Below, one piece after another: positions 48,815 to 61,400 of a stretch of DNA of 64,000 bases. The notes under the pieces are model-generated. The model saw only the letters and a list, made by a program, of their open reading frames with translations, did no database searches and was not told the origin of the DNA. The position numbers and the translations under genes are program-made. The stretch's first letter is position 1. Each line of letters opens with the position of its first letter. Origin of the DNA: Dactylellina haptotyla (lineage: Eukaryota > Ascomycota > Orbiliomycetes > Orbiliales > Orbiliaceae); assembly GCA_031310005.1 (NCBI GenBank), contig CM062379.1, forward strand, positions 4,154,001-4,218,000, given 5' to 3'.

Positions 48815-49698
48815 TTAGAGCCGCGTTGTATGGCAACCCCGTTCGTGTCTTTTCATGTTGCTGCGCACACTGAAGGCTTTGCCACACCCATGATGCGGAC
48901 AAATAAATGGCTTTTCACCGGTATGGCTATGACTGTGTATGCGCAGACTGCTAGGCCGCGAAAAAGTCTTAGTGCATTGAGAGCACATATAGCGGTCAAG
49001 GTTTTGGGTTGCAGATAACGAAGTTGAGGGCGCGGAGTGGTGGTGGTGAGTCCAAGGTTGAGAGACCGATGGTACTTCTGGTATGTTTGCGGCATCAACA
49101 CCGCTTACCTGAGAATTTGAAGAGACATGATCATGAAATATGCCACCCGCACTGATGCACAAAGTTGTGTCAGTCTGCGGTCGAGATTTCTTCTGGTGTT
49201 CAGTACTTGATCCGTTATTCTGTCGTTGGTGATAAAATCTATAATTGGGTGTGCTTGATAGGTCTTCGCTAGACTTCGTTTTCCGGATGCTATGGCTACT
49301 AGAATGTGTCGTAAACCCAAGTTCATTGGGTTCTGTATGTTGTATGGGGAACATAGAGTCCCGTCCTTTGGATATGAGCTATTCAGATCAAGAAGGTCGG
49401 TCTGGAGGCACCACAACTTACTCGAGGAGCAGCTTCTAATACTATTTTCAGTTGCATTATTGGCAAAGAAAAGAAGAGCGGATATAGAAGGGAGCGAGTA
49501 GCTTGTTCTGTACTCGTCCTGTTGATGTTGGTCTCTTGTTTGCAACCCTTGTAGGGATCTCTGCGAGCCTTGTTCAGCGCCATCTTCTCCCTTTGCGACA
49601 ATACTCAACTCTCGCTCGAGGGATGTAGACGATCTCTGTAGCCTTGAGTTACCGGACGGAGTCCGTGGACTTCTTTGATTGTGCAATGGCGCATCCAT
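48815..49698 (-). CDS. C2H2 zinc-finger transcription factor
   Basis: Two exons (49698-49422 and 49365-48815) encode 275 residues. The join uses GTAAGT at 49421 and a CCAAAG acceptor. This is the only nearby acceptor that brings both halves into one frame, giving SCSS|RRDSMFPIQH. The first ~215 residues are Ser/Gln/Arg-rich and disordered (MDAPLHNQRSPRTPSGNSRL; RSLQGLQTRDQHQQDEYRTS; STEHQKKSRPQTDTT). Two fingers close the protein: YMCSQCTKTFSRPSSLRIH (then SHSH) and KPFICPHHGCGKAFSVRSNM (then KRHERGCH). The pair is joined by a standard HTGEKPF linker. The terminal position of a finger pair is common in fungal developmental regulators, but the orthologue is not recognised. The first Met in the open frame was chosen as the start. 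Confidence 0.83.
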
Positions 49699-50826
49699 CA
49701 CGATGTCGCTATTGTTATCCCGCAATCACCTTAACAGTGTCCACTGACGCCGAATATTTGAACAGACCTGACCTTTGGCTCTCATTATGCAGTAGAGAGG
49801 GGACTAAATGTTTGAAAAGTGGTATAGAGACTAATTCAACTACTCGCGGTCTTTAAAGAGCGATGAGCTGGAATTCTGCTCTTGATTTCAGCGATTGGCT
49901 TTTTCACGGTTTTTCGGAAAGATTTTGCGGTTTCCATCTTGAAAATTGCCTGAAACAAGATGCAATGCTGGAAGATCGTCCTTCTTTTCCGCCGCTGTTA
50001 GGAATAGATTAAATGTAGTAGCAGGGATGCCCTGTACCACCCCTGCACACATCTCTACTTAATTATAGCCATATCCACGGGAAATACCACTTCTGCAGAT
50101 ATGACAGATCCTAGATGGGCTTCTTTTCTAGACTTATGGCTATCCCAGCCATAACCTCTGGCTAGATCTGAGTTCAAATTCTCAAAGGGATTAGTGCAGG
50201 GTTAAGGGATCCAAAGACCCAGGATACCACTCTAGAGACATGAGATGACCCAGGGAATCAGCAGAAATCAGTAGCCTAAGTTATATAACATTCCGGTTAT
50301 TCGGTTCAGCCAAAATGCGAAATATTATGTGAATCTCGATTGCTTAAGCTCCTCGCTGGCAAGGTGTCTACTCCTAAATATTTGAAAGTTTGAGTTGCTA
50401 TAATGATGATATAGGTCATAATGATTCTAATGACAACATTAATTACATTACATGAACACTAGACATAGCGCGAATCCTCTAACAATAAAAGTGAGTCACG
50501 GAATAAGCAGGGTTCGAGGCTTTTGAGAAAAGCTCCATTCCTCTCAAACGATCAACAGAAGTTAAAAGTGCAAAAGAACCTAGGGCGTAAAGATATCAAA
50601 TGCAAACATGGATAAGAACAAGCAATCAGTTTAACCAAGAAAACCAAACCCTAGGAACTCTAATCGACAAATGTTTAGCTCCAATAGAAATAGGATTTAA
50701 ACAATTGAAACCCAGGAGTATTCGAAACAAACAACCTGACTCCTTTTCACCTCTAGAAAGACAATTGGTGTGTTCACTCTACCAAGAAACGCAAAACGAA
50801 AACAAGGCTAGACTTGAGACCAAGCG
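49699..50826. other. 1.1-kb intergenic region between a C2H2 promoter and the areA 3' end
   Basis: Both genes are on -. The region has no conserved frame; one frame at 50600-50830 (+) is Gln/Asn/Lys-rich and unconvincing. A/T content rises slightly, with several short palindromic stretches near 50100-50200, but no defined repeat or RNA gene was identified. Confidence 0.5.
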
Positions 50827-53705
50827 TTAGAGCGACATAGTCAACCATTCCCACTCGTGTGTCGAACCGGTCGAAGAGAGGGTCGAGATCACATTTGTTT
50901 GCGGGGGGGCAGAAGGTGATCCCTGTAGGCCGAGACTAGCCTGTTGGTTGGGAATATGGCCCATTTGATCAGATCTGATAATTTTCCCATCTCTTTCTGT
51001 AATAGACAGATGTAATCCTTCAGCCAGGGTGGAATTTTCCGCATCACCTCGGACAGCAGATGACCGTCTTTGCCGTTTTGAAGAAACTATGGCTGGAACC
51101 CGTCCCAACGATGCTTCAGAAGTCGAAGAACTAGAACCACTTGCCTTTGGCGCTATCAAGGGGGTGCTGCGGCTGCCGATACCGCCCTGGAGCGACGAAG
51201 AACCACATATTCCGGATGCGAGATTACTACTATTATCGTTTCCAGGAGGCGGACTATTCTCCTCCAAGAGAATACCGCTATTGCCTACAGCGGCGGTGTT
51301 TTTCCCTGGTTGCGAAGGAGGTTTCCGAACTGTTTTCTTAGTTCGAGACGCTGTCGTACCCGCAGGTAAAGAGGATCCACTACCGCGATTTCGTTTCTTA
51401 ATGACGTCAGTTTTCAAAGAGAGGGGTCTTACAACTCCGTGAAGCTTTAGAAATAAACCACAGGCATTGCAAAGAGGATGGCCCTCCGGATTTCGCCGCC
51501 AAAGTGGGGTTGTTTGGGTGAAGCAGTTCGTGCAGGTTGTTGGCAGGCCATTTTGGCCAATATTATGGCCACCTGGCCGAGCTGTATCAGGAGACTGGGG
51601 CCTTGAGGGGTTCGCGGAATTGAACCCTGATTCCGGGGGGCTACTAGGGTTTGATAGCGTCCGGGAATTACTGGGACCGTGATATACTGAGCCTCCTGAA
51701 ATTGGAGGCATCGCTCTGCCAACCTTCGAGCGCCTTTGACTATCATGTCCCGTGCTGATTTTCTGTTCTCCCGAAGCTGATAATCTAGCTAGACCCTTGC
51801 TAAATGATGACCACTCAGCGTTATCCGCAGTGGTTTCGGTGCTGACACCCAGATTTCTAGTCGTGGCATTGCTTGGGAACTTAGCTCTGGAGACCTCAAT
51901 AGTATTGGCGCTAAATTGTTTTTCGGTTTGGGCCATTGGGTCTTTCAGCCAATTCGAGAGGTTTGGCGTATCATCTGGCAAGGATGCATCCAGCCTTGGA
52001 GTCGCATCCATGTTGGTGTAATCCTTAAGTTCGGACATAGAGAAAGCTTCTTTTCCGTCTTCTTCAATATCGGATTCACTGCCCAGATTAAATAATCCAT
52101 CGGACTTCATGGAGGATATGTTTTTTTGGGATGAGTGGTCCTTCTGTTGGATAATATGAGAGGGGTTGACGTGCTGGTAAGCGAAATTTGGTGTTATATT
52201 TGTGAACCCTTCCTGGTGCTGAACAGATGGGGTTCCTTGATAGAAATTGTCGTTGTTTCCAAATATAAACCCAGTTTGTGGTAAACTGCTAGTAAGAGTA
52301 TGATGGCGAGCATGGTGGTTAAAGTGTGGGATGTTACGGGCTTGTGAGCGACCTTCCATCGACGATTGACCGAAGAATACCTCACTGTTTTCAGGAATAG
52401 GATGAGGAGTGGACGATGCAGAATGAGGCGTAGAAGCCGGCGGGGAATAAAAATCCTGCGATGCAATTGAGGAGGCTAACGAAGCACCGTTGTAGATAGT
52501 TGAGAAGCCACCACTCGTAGCTAATGGTGATTCAATAGGCGAAAAGTTAAAATTTGGTTGAAAAGGTCCAGCCGAATGCATAATCGGATCAGTATTCTCC
52601 ACTGCAACCAAGGTATTTAAACCGTAAGGTAGCGTGCTAAGTTGTGAGTTTCGAAGGCTATACGATTGTGAATGGTTTGTGTTTGAATTAATGAATACAT
52701 CAGAAGCATCCAAGCTATAGTCGACTAGCTCTTGGTCCTGGTCAGGGTCGTGAGGAATCGAAATACTTTGTAACGCAGGAACACGGGGCGAAAAGTTCGC
52801 AGGCCGCTTTTTTCCCTACTCATGCTATGTTAAGAAACGGTCTTTAGGCAATATCAATTCGTGTAGGTACATACTTGGCTTCCAACATCTAGGCTGGTTT
52901 TACGCCGGTGCCGCTGGATATACTCAAACTCGGAACTACCGACCTGTCGCGGCCGACCTGGGGCGGAAGCCAGGGATGTCGAAGACCTAAATGAGTTCAG
53001 AAGAAAATCCTGTCGCTGGGTTTTGATTGGTATAGCTGGTGTAGATGTTTTCGAAGGTTGAGCGGCGGACACTGATGTAACGATATCCATCGCGATGGGT
53101 GAATTTTCACTTGATAGGTTTTCGATCATAGGGTCATCTATAAACATCGACTCTCCATGGTCCTGATCAAGTGGGTTTTCTTCGGCTGGAACAAGAGTAT
53201 GCACAGTTGCAGACCTACTCGGCTTTGAACTATAAGAGTCAGAACCAAAAAAATATACAATTAGTGGAGGTTCGTGATAAGTCTTCGTCCCGGGCCTATA
53301 TTTGCTCAGCGCTATATCGGATCGTGCCGAAGAATATTCGAAATTGAGATTTTCATTTTTTATGAGGTTCTGGGAGGGAAATTTAGGAGGTGGGAATATT
53401 ACTTACCCGATCTGTCGCTGTTCCCTCTTCAGGGTCATCGACATCATCCTCCAAGTAAGATTTTCCATTCGTTCCTGATTGGGGAGACCAACTTTCGTTC
53501 TGCTATAAAGTTTCCATATCTGTGTTGCAAGAGGATCCTGCTTCTGCATATCGGCCAGTTCACCCAATGATGCTGGGGGGGCAGCCCGCCTAAAACTGGG
53601 TAAGAAGGCATCATTGAGCAACTTCGACCTGAAGGCCGAGTCTCCTTCCGTTTTGAGATCCAGGTTGAGCAACTGCCCTCTGGAGAGGGATCCCACCTCC
53701 TTTGT
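50827..53705 (-). CDS. areA: AreA/NIT2, GATA-type nitrogen regulator (first exon not resolved)
   Basis: AreA is the global activator of genes for use of secondary nitrogen sources. Three coding exons are certain: 53705-53407, 53229-52875 and 52815-50827, giving 880 residues in continuous phase. Diagnostic segments in order are [28 protein letters not shown] with [42 protein letters not shown]; and YSLDASDVF. The single GATA finger is [20 protein letters not shown] then [20 protein letters not shown]. The last residues EWEWLTMSL are the conserved C-terminus that binds the NmrA corepressor. The exon at 53705 begins after an ATTAG acceptor and its frame has no upstream Met, so at least one more 5' exon exists. 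An ATG-CTG before a GTATTC donor near 53915-53925 would fit the phase, but is only a guess. The 5' end lies next to the A+T-rich block. Confidence 0.95.
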
Positions 53706-54019
53706 CTAATTGAGTAGCTGATAGTCTAGAGGGTTCGCAAATAAAAGGGGGGTCGTTAATATAAACGCCGTCCAGGTTATTGGAAAATGTAAGAATCCTG
53801 TTAAACTGTCAGTATAAGGGTGCTGAAGGAAGCGGTGAGAGATTTTTAACATCTGGGTTCCTATACCTCGAAAAAATACGGTGTATACTCTCAGCTCAGT
53901 GCGATGATAAGGAATACCAGCATTGTTGATAAGTTGCAACCTCGGTGTAAAGTGGAGAATGCCCTGGCCTGTATTGTGTGGGTTCAACCTGAGAACTCCT
54001 ACCCTACAATCTTGAGTGG

Positions 54020-54846
54020 CAACACAAAACTCTAACTTCAGGATAAAATAAGCAATAATAATTACAATTTGTATTTATAGATTTGAGGTATCACCATATT
54101 AAAACTGGTCTAGACAAGTAGATTTAGTTCTAATGGATTTCGTTAAATATCTGAATAATAAAGATATCGCTAATACTATGATATATATTAAATAGTAATA
54201 GAAAATAGTACATCAGCATTATAATCTATTTTAATTTTTAATTTATAATTACTAATATATTATTATAAATTAAATCTTATTCTATCATTTTGTTTAAGTT
54301 ATTTTATATTATATTATCCTAATAATTATTATTGTCTATTTACCCTATATATGATTTAAAAAATATTTAATATGCCCGACTGAAGGAATGGTTATCTTGA
54401 ACCTCACTATTAATATTAATTTAATTTATTTAATATTTATATTTATATATTTTATTTTAATAAGATTTGATTAAATCATAATTTTCTAATAATAAGAATT
54501 AAAAAAATGTATTATATTTTAATAAAAAATTTTAAAATTAAGAAAAATTGATAGTTTTTTTGTTATAAAAGTTTTTATATAAATTGATTAATTATTTCTT
54601 ATAATCAACATTAGGTGTGAACTTGAACTTAAATTTAAAATATATATATTATAAAAAATTGCTAAGTATAAGAAATAAATTTAATATTTATATATAAATT
54701 ATATTCAATTTTATATAAAAATAGTGTAAAGCCTCACTAATCTCACGAAGCCTCGCAATCAGACGCCTAAAATATAATAGTTTTAATATATTTATTTTAC
54801 TAAATAGGTTGGTGTATAAATATATAAATATAGATATTAATTTTTA
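54020..54846. other. A+T-rich decayed DNA between areA and the LTR element
   Basis: Composition changes abruptly at about 54.02 kb to almost only A and T, with a few islands of ordinary sequence (about 54370-54405 and 54722-54770). No coding frame survives. This is likely older repeat DNA altered by RIP. The element type cannot be told. Confidence 0.7.
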
Positions 54847-54952
54847 TATTAAATATTTATATATTATTATATTAAATATTTATATATTATTATATTAAAT
54901 ATTTATATATTATTATATTAAATATTTATATATTATTATATTAAATATTTAT
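54847..54952. repeat. 23-bp tandem repeat array interrupted by the retrotransposon
   Basis: Four identical 23-bp units start at 54847, 54870, 54893 and 54916. The first 14 bases of a fifth start at 54939, right up to the LTR. The missing 9 bases of unit five occur at 63561-63569, just after the 3' LTR and its target duplication. Hence the array existed before the insertion, and the units are still identical. Confidence 0.92.
54948..54952. repeat. 5-bp target-site duplication, left copy (TTTAT)
   Basis: TTTAT lies directly before the 5' LTR and is matched by TTTAT at 63556-63560 directly after the 3' LTR. Five bases is the duplication size usual for Ty3/gypsy and many Ty1/copia insertions. 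Because the site is A/T-rich, the match alone is weak, but the split tandem array confirms it. Confidence 0.85.
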
Positions 54953-55497
54953 TGTTACAGACCACAAGTCTTGACAGTACAAATACCTATACTCTGCCTT
55001 GTGCTGCACTATTCTGAATTCTATTACTACACTTTATATTTATAAATATATATTACTTTTAATATATTTGCTTATAAAGTTTATATATTTATTTAAAATA
55101 TTATATTGTGGTATAATATAAATGTTTATTTGCTCATTTTTTAATTTAGATAAGTAATATAAGAATTCTTAAAAATTTATTTATTTATATATTTTATTTA
55201 TATAAGTATATGAAAAAAATAAGTTTTTAAAGATGTTTTATAACACTTATATATATAAAATTATTGTTAGGATTGATGAAGTGTTTTTATTTTTATTAGT
55301 TAATTTAAATATAATTTAGTATATTTAATTATTTTTACTTTATTATTGTTATATACTTTAAATAAGTTATCTTTGATATTTTATAATTCTATATATATTT
55401 TTTATTAAAAATTTAGGTATTTTAAATAGAAAGAATTTTATATATTTTAATATTATATATTTATACCATTATATTAAATAATATATAAAGTATAATA
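54953..55497 (+). repeat. 5' long terminal repeat
   Basis: This aligns base for base, with few if any gaps, to 63012-63555. The first ~70 bases keep their C and G residues (for example CTCTGCCTTGTGCTGCAC near 55000), while the same positions in the 3' LTR are T and A. Its last bases are mutated (TATAATA where the other copy has TGTAACA). Confidence 0.92.
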
Positions 55498-58400
55498 TTT
55501 TGATTAATTATTTTTAATTAAGAAGAAGTATATATATAATAACATTTTTAATTTAAAAATTTTATAATTTTAAAGAATAAAATTATAAATAAAGAAGGCG
55601 ATTATCTTTATTTATATAATGTTTAAACAAATAAATTGAAAATTAAATCTTATAAAATTAATTAAATATTTTTATACTTATAAAAATAAAAAAGAAGTAT
55701 TACTTTTATTTTATTAATTTTAGTATTACTTTTATTTTTATTAATTTTTAAAATTGATTTACTTAAAAATAAAAATAAAATTTTAATTATTAATGATAAA
55801 ATTTATTTTAACATTGTTACACAAATATAAGAAAAAATTGTATATATTTAATAAAACTATTAATAGTTTAATAAAAATTATTATTTTGGATAATAATAAA
55901 TATTTATAAAATTTAAAAATAATTATAAAAATTTTAAAAAATTTGAAAAATAATTATTATAATTTAAGTAACTATTAAAATTTATAAAAATATATAAAAT
56001 GTATTTAAAATAATTAAAAGAAAAACAATATCTATTATTTTAGAATCCAATTAAGGATCAAACAAAATTTGTTTTTATTTTATATTAAATAAGAATAAAC
56101 CATATTATAAATTAATTTCTAATCTTAGAAATTTAGAAGATTTTGATAAGGATTTTAGCAATAATGATAAAAAATATTCCAATGATTTTAATAATTTTTA
56201 ACAAATTTTACTAATCTATTTCAATTTTTATTTACTATAAAAAGTAAAAATACTAAATTTTAATAAATTTAACAATTTACCATATAAACTTAATCAATTT
56301 ATTTAATAAACTATTATTATCTTTTATTTTTAATATTAATAATTTAAAAATAATAAGAATAAAATCCATTTTTTTATATTTTTATTAGAATTATTTTCTA
56401 TATTTATAACTTTTATTTTATATAATATAAAAAAATAAAAAATAAAAATAAAAAGTTAATAATGACTATATTATTTAAATTTTTATTAATTATTTATATT
56501 TTATTAAAAATTTAAATAATTTTATAAATATTAAGATAAGATTAAAAAGCTTTTATATTATTTAAAATTTATAATAAATTAAATTTGTTAAAAATATTTT
56601 TAAATTATTGATATTTATATTTTTATAATTAAATATATAATAAAATAATTAATTTATTATATTAAAAAAATTAAAATTTAATTTATATAAAAATAAGAAA
56701 TTATTAAAATAATCATATATAATTTAAAAATTTAATACTATATAATTAAAAATTTAATTATAAAATTTGATAATAATTATTTTTGAGAATATAAAATAAA
56801 TATCTTTTAAATTTATAATAATTATAATTGATTTTTAATTTTTAAAGGAATTACCTAAATTAATAAAATAATTAATTTGGATTTTATAATAATGGCTAAG
56901 AAATTGATTATTTTATAATTTTAAAAATCATCCTATAATAAATCAAAACCAACTACTTTAGAATTAAAATAATTTTTATATATTTTTAAAATAATTATTA
57001 AAAATTAAATAATTAATAGTAATGAAATAAAAATAATTGGATTTTAAAAATATTTTAAATTATTTTTATAAAATTAAAAAATTTAAAATTAAAATTAGTA
57101 ATTAGGAAATTATCCCTAAAATCTAATAAATTAATATATTATTAATATAATAAGGAAGAATATATTAAATAAAATTATCTAGCTAATTAGTATTTAAAAA
57201 ATATTAAAATAGTTAATTAAAAATATTATAAAAATAATATAATTATAAAAAAATGAAAATTATGATGAGTATATAAAAAATATAAAAATAATTATTAACA
57301 ATTTAAAAAGAATTTTAAAAAAATGATAATTTAATATTATATTTTATTAAGTTAATAAAAAATATTTTTAATATTAATCTAATTATTTTTAAATTTTAAT
57401 TATATTAGAAAAATTTGAATTTTTATTTTATTTATTATTTTATTTAAAATATATATTTTTAAAAATTAGAAGCCAAAAATATTTAATAAAAAATAATATT
57501 AAATTTATTATAAAAATATTATTTTAAATAAGAAAATCCTTTTTAGAAGGAGTTATATATTTATAATTTATTTAAAATTCTTTAAATAATTTATAAAAAA
57601 TATAAAATCTAAGAAAAATTTATTTATAATAGATTTTAAAATTATATATTAATATAAATTTAAAATTTATTTATAAAAAATTATAAAATTATTTAATATT
57701 CTCTCATCAACCCATTATACAAAGAATTAATTTAGGAAGGATTTATTAATTTTCCAATTATTAATGATATTATTTAATCATTAAAAATCAAATTTTTTAT
57801 TAAATAAATTTTAAAAATTAAATATTAAAATTAACAAAAATTATAAAAATATTATACTTAGATGTTAAAAATTAATATTTTAAATAATTTATTTTATTAA
57901 GTATTAAATCTATAAAATATAATTATTTAATATTTTATATTAATAATAATAAAAATTAATTTTAATTTATTAATTAATACATAGAATTTTATAAAATATA
58001 TTAATACTAATTATATAGATATTTTAATATAAATTTTATCAAATTTATATGTTAAAATTGTATAAATTAAATAATTATTTTTAATTATAAATACATAGAA
58101 AAGTAATAAAAAAGTTTTTACCAATTTTATTAATAAATTATTTATTTTGTAATATTTTATTATTATAAAATTAAATTAATATAAGATTATAAAATATATT
58201 AATTTTATATAGAGAATTATAATATTACCAAAATAATATTAAAAATTAATATTATAAAATTGAAAAAAGGAAGAAAATGCTAATTTTATAAGTTAAAATT
58301 TTTAATTATTGTTTTTATAATAAAAATTATATATTTATATTAATTATATATAAAAATAAACTAATATAATTTTTATAATATATTAAAAAAATTTTTAAAA

Positions 58401-61400
58401 TTATATATTTAAAAAAGTTATCTAAATTGTAAATAATAATTTTATATAAAAAGATTTAAAATTTTATATTTAAAATTATTAATAAAATATTTTAATTACA
58501 ATAAATATATTACCTAACCTTTAAAAATAAAAAAGCCAAAAATATTACTAATAATATAAAATTCAACAATATTAAATAATATAATATTTTAAATTAAAAA
58601 ATTTTAGATAATAATATATACCAAATTATTTAACTCTAACTTCATTAAAAAAACCTAATAGAATTTTTAATTAAATTAAAAATAATATTTTTAAATATTT
58701 TATATTATTAATAAAAATTTTACACAAGTTTTTATAAATAACAAAACAAAATTATATACATTTTAGAAAAATATATTAAAAATATAATTTTTTTATATGA
58801 TTTAAAAACATCACATATAATATTATTATTTTTAGAGGAAGTTTTTAAAAATAATTAAATATGAAATTGATATTATTTTTATTATTAATAAATATTTTGA
58901 AAAATGAATTATCAATATTTTTAATTTTGTTAATGATGATCTTATTTTAGAATATAATTAATTGGAAAATTATAACTTAATTATAAATTTTTAAAATAAA
59001 ATAATTAAATTTATTTATTATAATTGTTAATAAAATTTATACCAAATTTAATAAATAATTTATAAATAATTAAAGGAAGTTTATTTACAACTTACAAAAC
59101 ATTTTTTAATAAAAAATTTATTATTGTTTTTAAAATAAATTTAATATTTTTAAATGGATATAATTTAAAATTAAAAACATTATTAAAACTATTAAAGTAA
59201 TTTTTAAAATATATTTTAAGAAAATCTTAAAATAAATACTTAAATAAATTTAAATTTTAAAAAATTAAAAATAAAGATGTATTATTTTATTATTATTTAA
59301 TAAATTTATTTATAAAAATATTATATAAAATATTATTTTAAATTTTACCCATTTATATTTATATAAAAAAAATAATTTAAAAATATATTAAAAAATTTAT
59401 AAAAGATATATTTACTCCTTAAAATTTTTATAAAATATTTAATTTTTTATTTTTAAAAAAAATGGAAAATTATAAATTTATATTGACTATTGAAGCCTCA
59501 ACACTATTATAATTAAAAATTATAATAATTTGTTTTAAATTAATAAATTTTTAAATTAGTTAATTAAAGCCATTCATTTTATTAAATTTAATATTATTAT
59601 TATTTATTATAATTTATAAATTACCCAAAAAATATTTAAAAATAGTATTTAAATATTATTATAATTTATTTAAATATTTAATTATATTTATAGGATTAAT
59701 CAATATTTTAGCATTTTTCCAAACCTTTATAAATCATATGTTAAAAAATTATATTAATAAAATATATATTATTTATTTAAATAACATATTAATTTATAAT
59801 AAAAACTTTAAAAAATATTAATAATATATTATAATTATTTTTAAAATATTAGATAAATACAATTTTAAAATTAAATTAAAAATGGAATTTAAAATTATAA
59901 AATATAAATTTTTAAAATTATAATTATAATTTAAAAATTAAAATAAATTTAAGAAAGTTAACACCATCTAAAATGATTTTAATTTTAAAATGTTAAAAAT
60001 ATTTAAACTTTTTAAAATTATACAACTATTATTAATAATTTATTAAATAATATAATTATATATTTATTACTTTTTCAAAATTAATAAAAATTGGTGTATA
60101 TTTTAATATAACTTTTAATTAAATATATATTTTTAATATTTTAAAAATCTTTTTCAACCCTATTTTTAAATTATATAATCTTGACTTATTTATTAAAATT
60201 AAAATAAATGTTTTAATATTACATTAAAAACTTACCTATATTAATTATAATTAATTTAGAAATAGTATTTTATTACTTACTGTTTAATATAATTAAATTA
60301 TAATACCTTATTTATAATAAAAAATAATAACTATCATTTAAATTTATAAAATATAAAAGTATATTTTTAAATAAAAAATTTTTATAATATATTTGGATTA
60401 TAAAACCTTACTTATTTTTATTTTTAAAAATTTTAGTAAATAATAAATTTATTAATAAAAATTTATTAATTAGTATAATATAAAGATTGTATATTGTAAA
60501 GAATTTTGGAGTTAATATTATTAGTTAATAATTTGATTTAATAATTGGAATCTAATTTAACAAAAAATTATCTTTAAAAAAACAATATATAATTATCCTA
60601 ATTAATAAGATTTTTAATTTTATTTTTATATTTTAAAAAATTAGTTTATAAAAGATTTTAAATAAAATTATAATAAATATCTTATTATAAAAAAATATTA
60701 TTAAGATTTTAATATTTTAAATTATTTTATAATAAAAAAGATTTATCCTTTTAAAAATCTCTTCTATATTTTTATTAAAAATTTTAATAATAATTTATTA
60801 AATAATATTATAATATATTAGCTTATGAATACCTAAAAATTGAATATATTTAAAAATTTTTAATTAAATTTTACTTTTAATTTTAAATATAATAATATAT
60901 TAAATAATATGTTAAAATTTATAATATATATTATTAAAATAAATCTAACCAATATTTATTTTATAGAAAGTTATAACCCCATAATATATTTTTAAAATTA
61001 TTTTAAATTATTTTATATAATTTTATATAAAGAATACTTTTTTAAAATCCTCTTATAAATATTATTTATAATGAAGTTTTAATCATCACCTATAAATTTA
61101 GTAAAATAATAATTTTAAAATTATAAAATTTTAAATAATTTATAATAAAATTTAAATAAGTTTATAATAAATGAATTTTTAATTAATATAAATTATAATT
61201 TAAACATATTTATGATAAAAATATATTATTTATTAATAAATTCTAAAATTTAATTAGAAATTAAATTGGTACTAAAATTAATATTATTAATAAAAGATGT
61301 ACCCAAATAAATGAAATTATAGAATAAATTATTTAAATTATTAAAATATGATTAAAAATTTCTTTAATATGGTATAGAATAATTAAATTAAATTATTATC

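Noticed and set aside
50160-50200. Possible tRNA-derived SINE (GAGTTCAAATTCTC)
   Set aside because: T-arm pairing fails with a 7-base loop and no A-box partner lies at the right distance.
51029-51442. 137-codon + frame inside areA
   Set aside because: Antisense shadow of the conserved GATA region.
53706-53987. 93-codon frame as the first areA exon
   Set aside because: Its best donor (GAG|GTATAG) leaves the wrong phase for the exon at 53705, and the residues do not resemble AreA.
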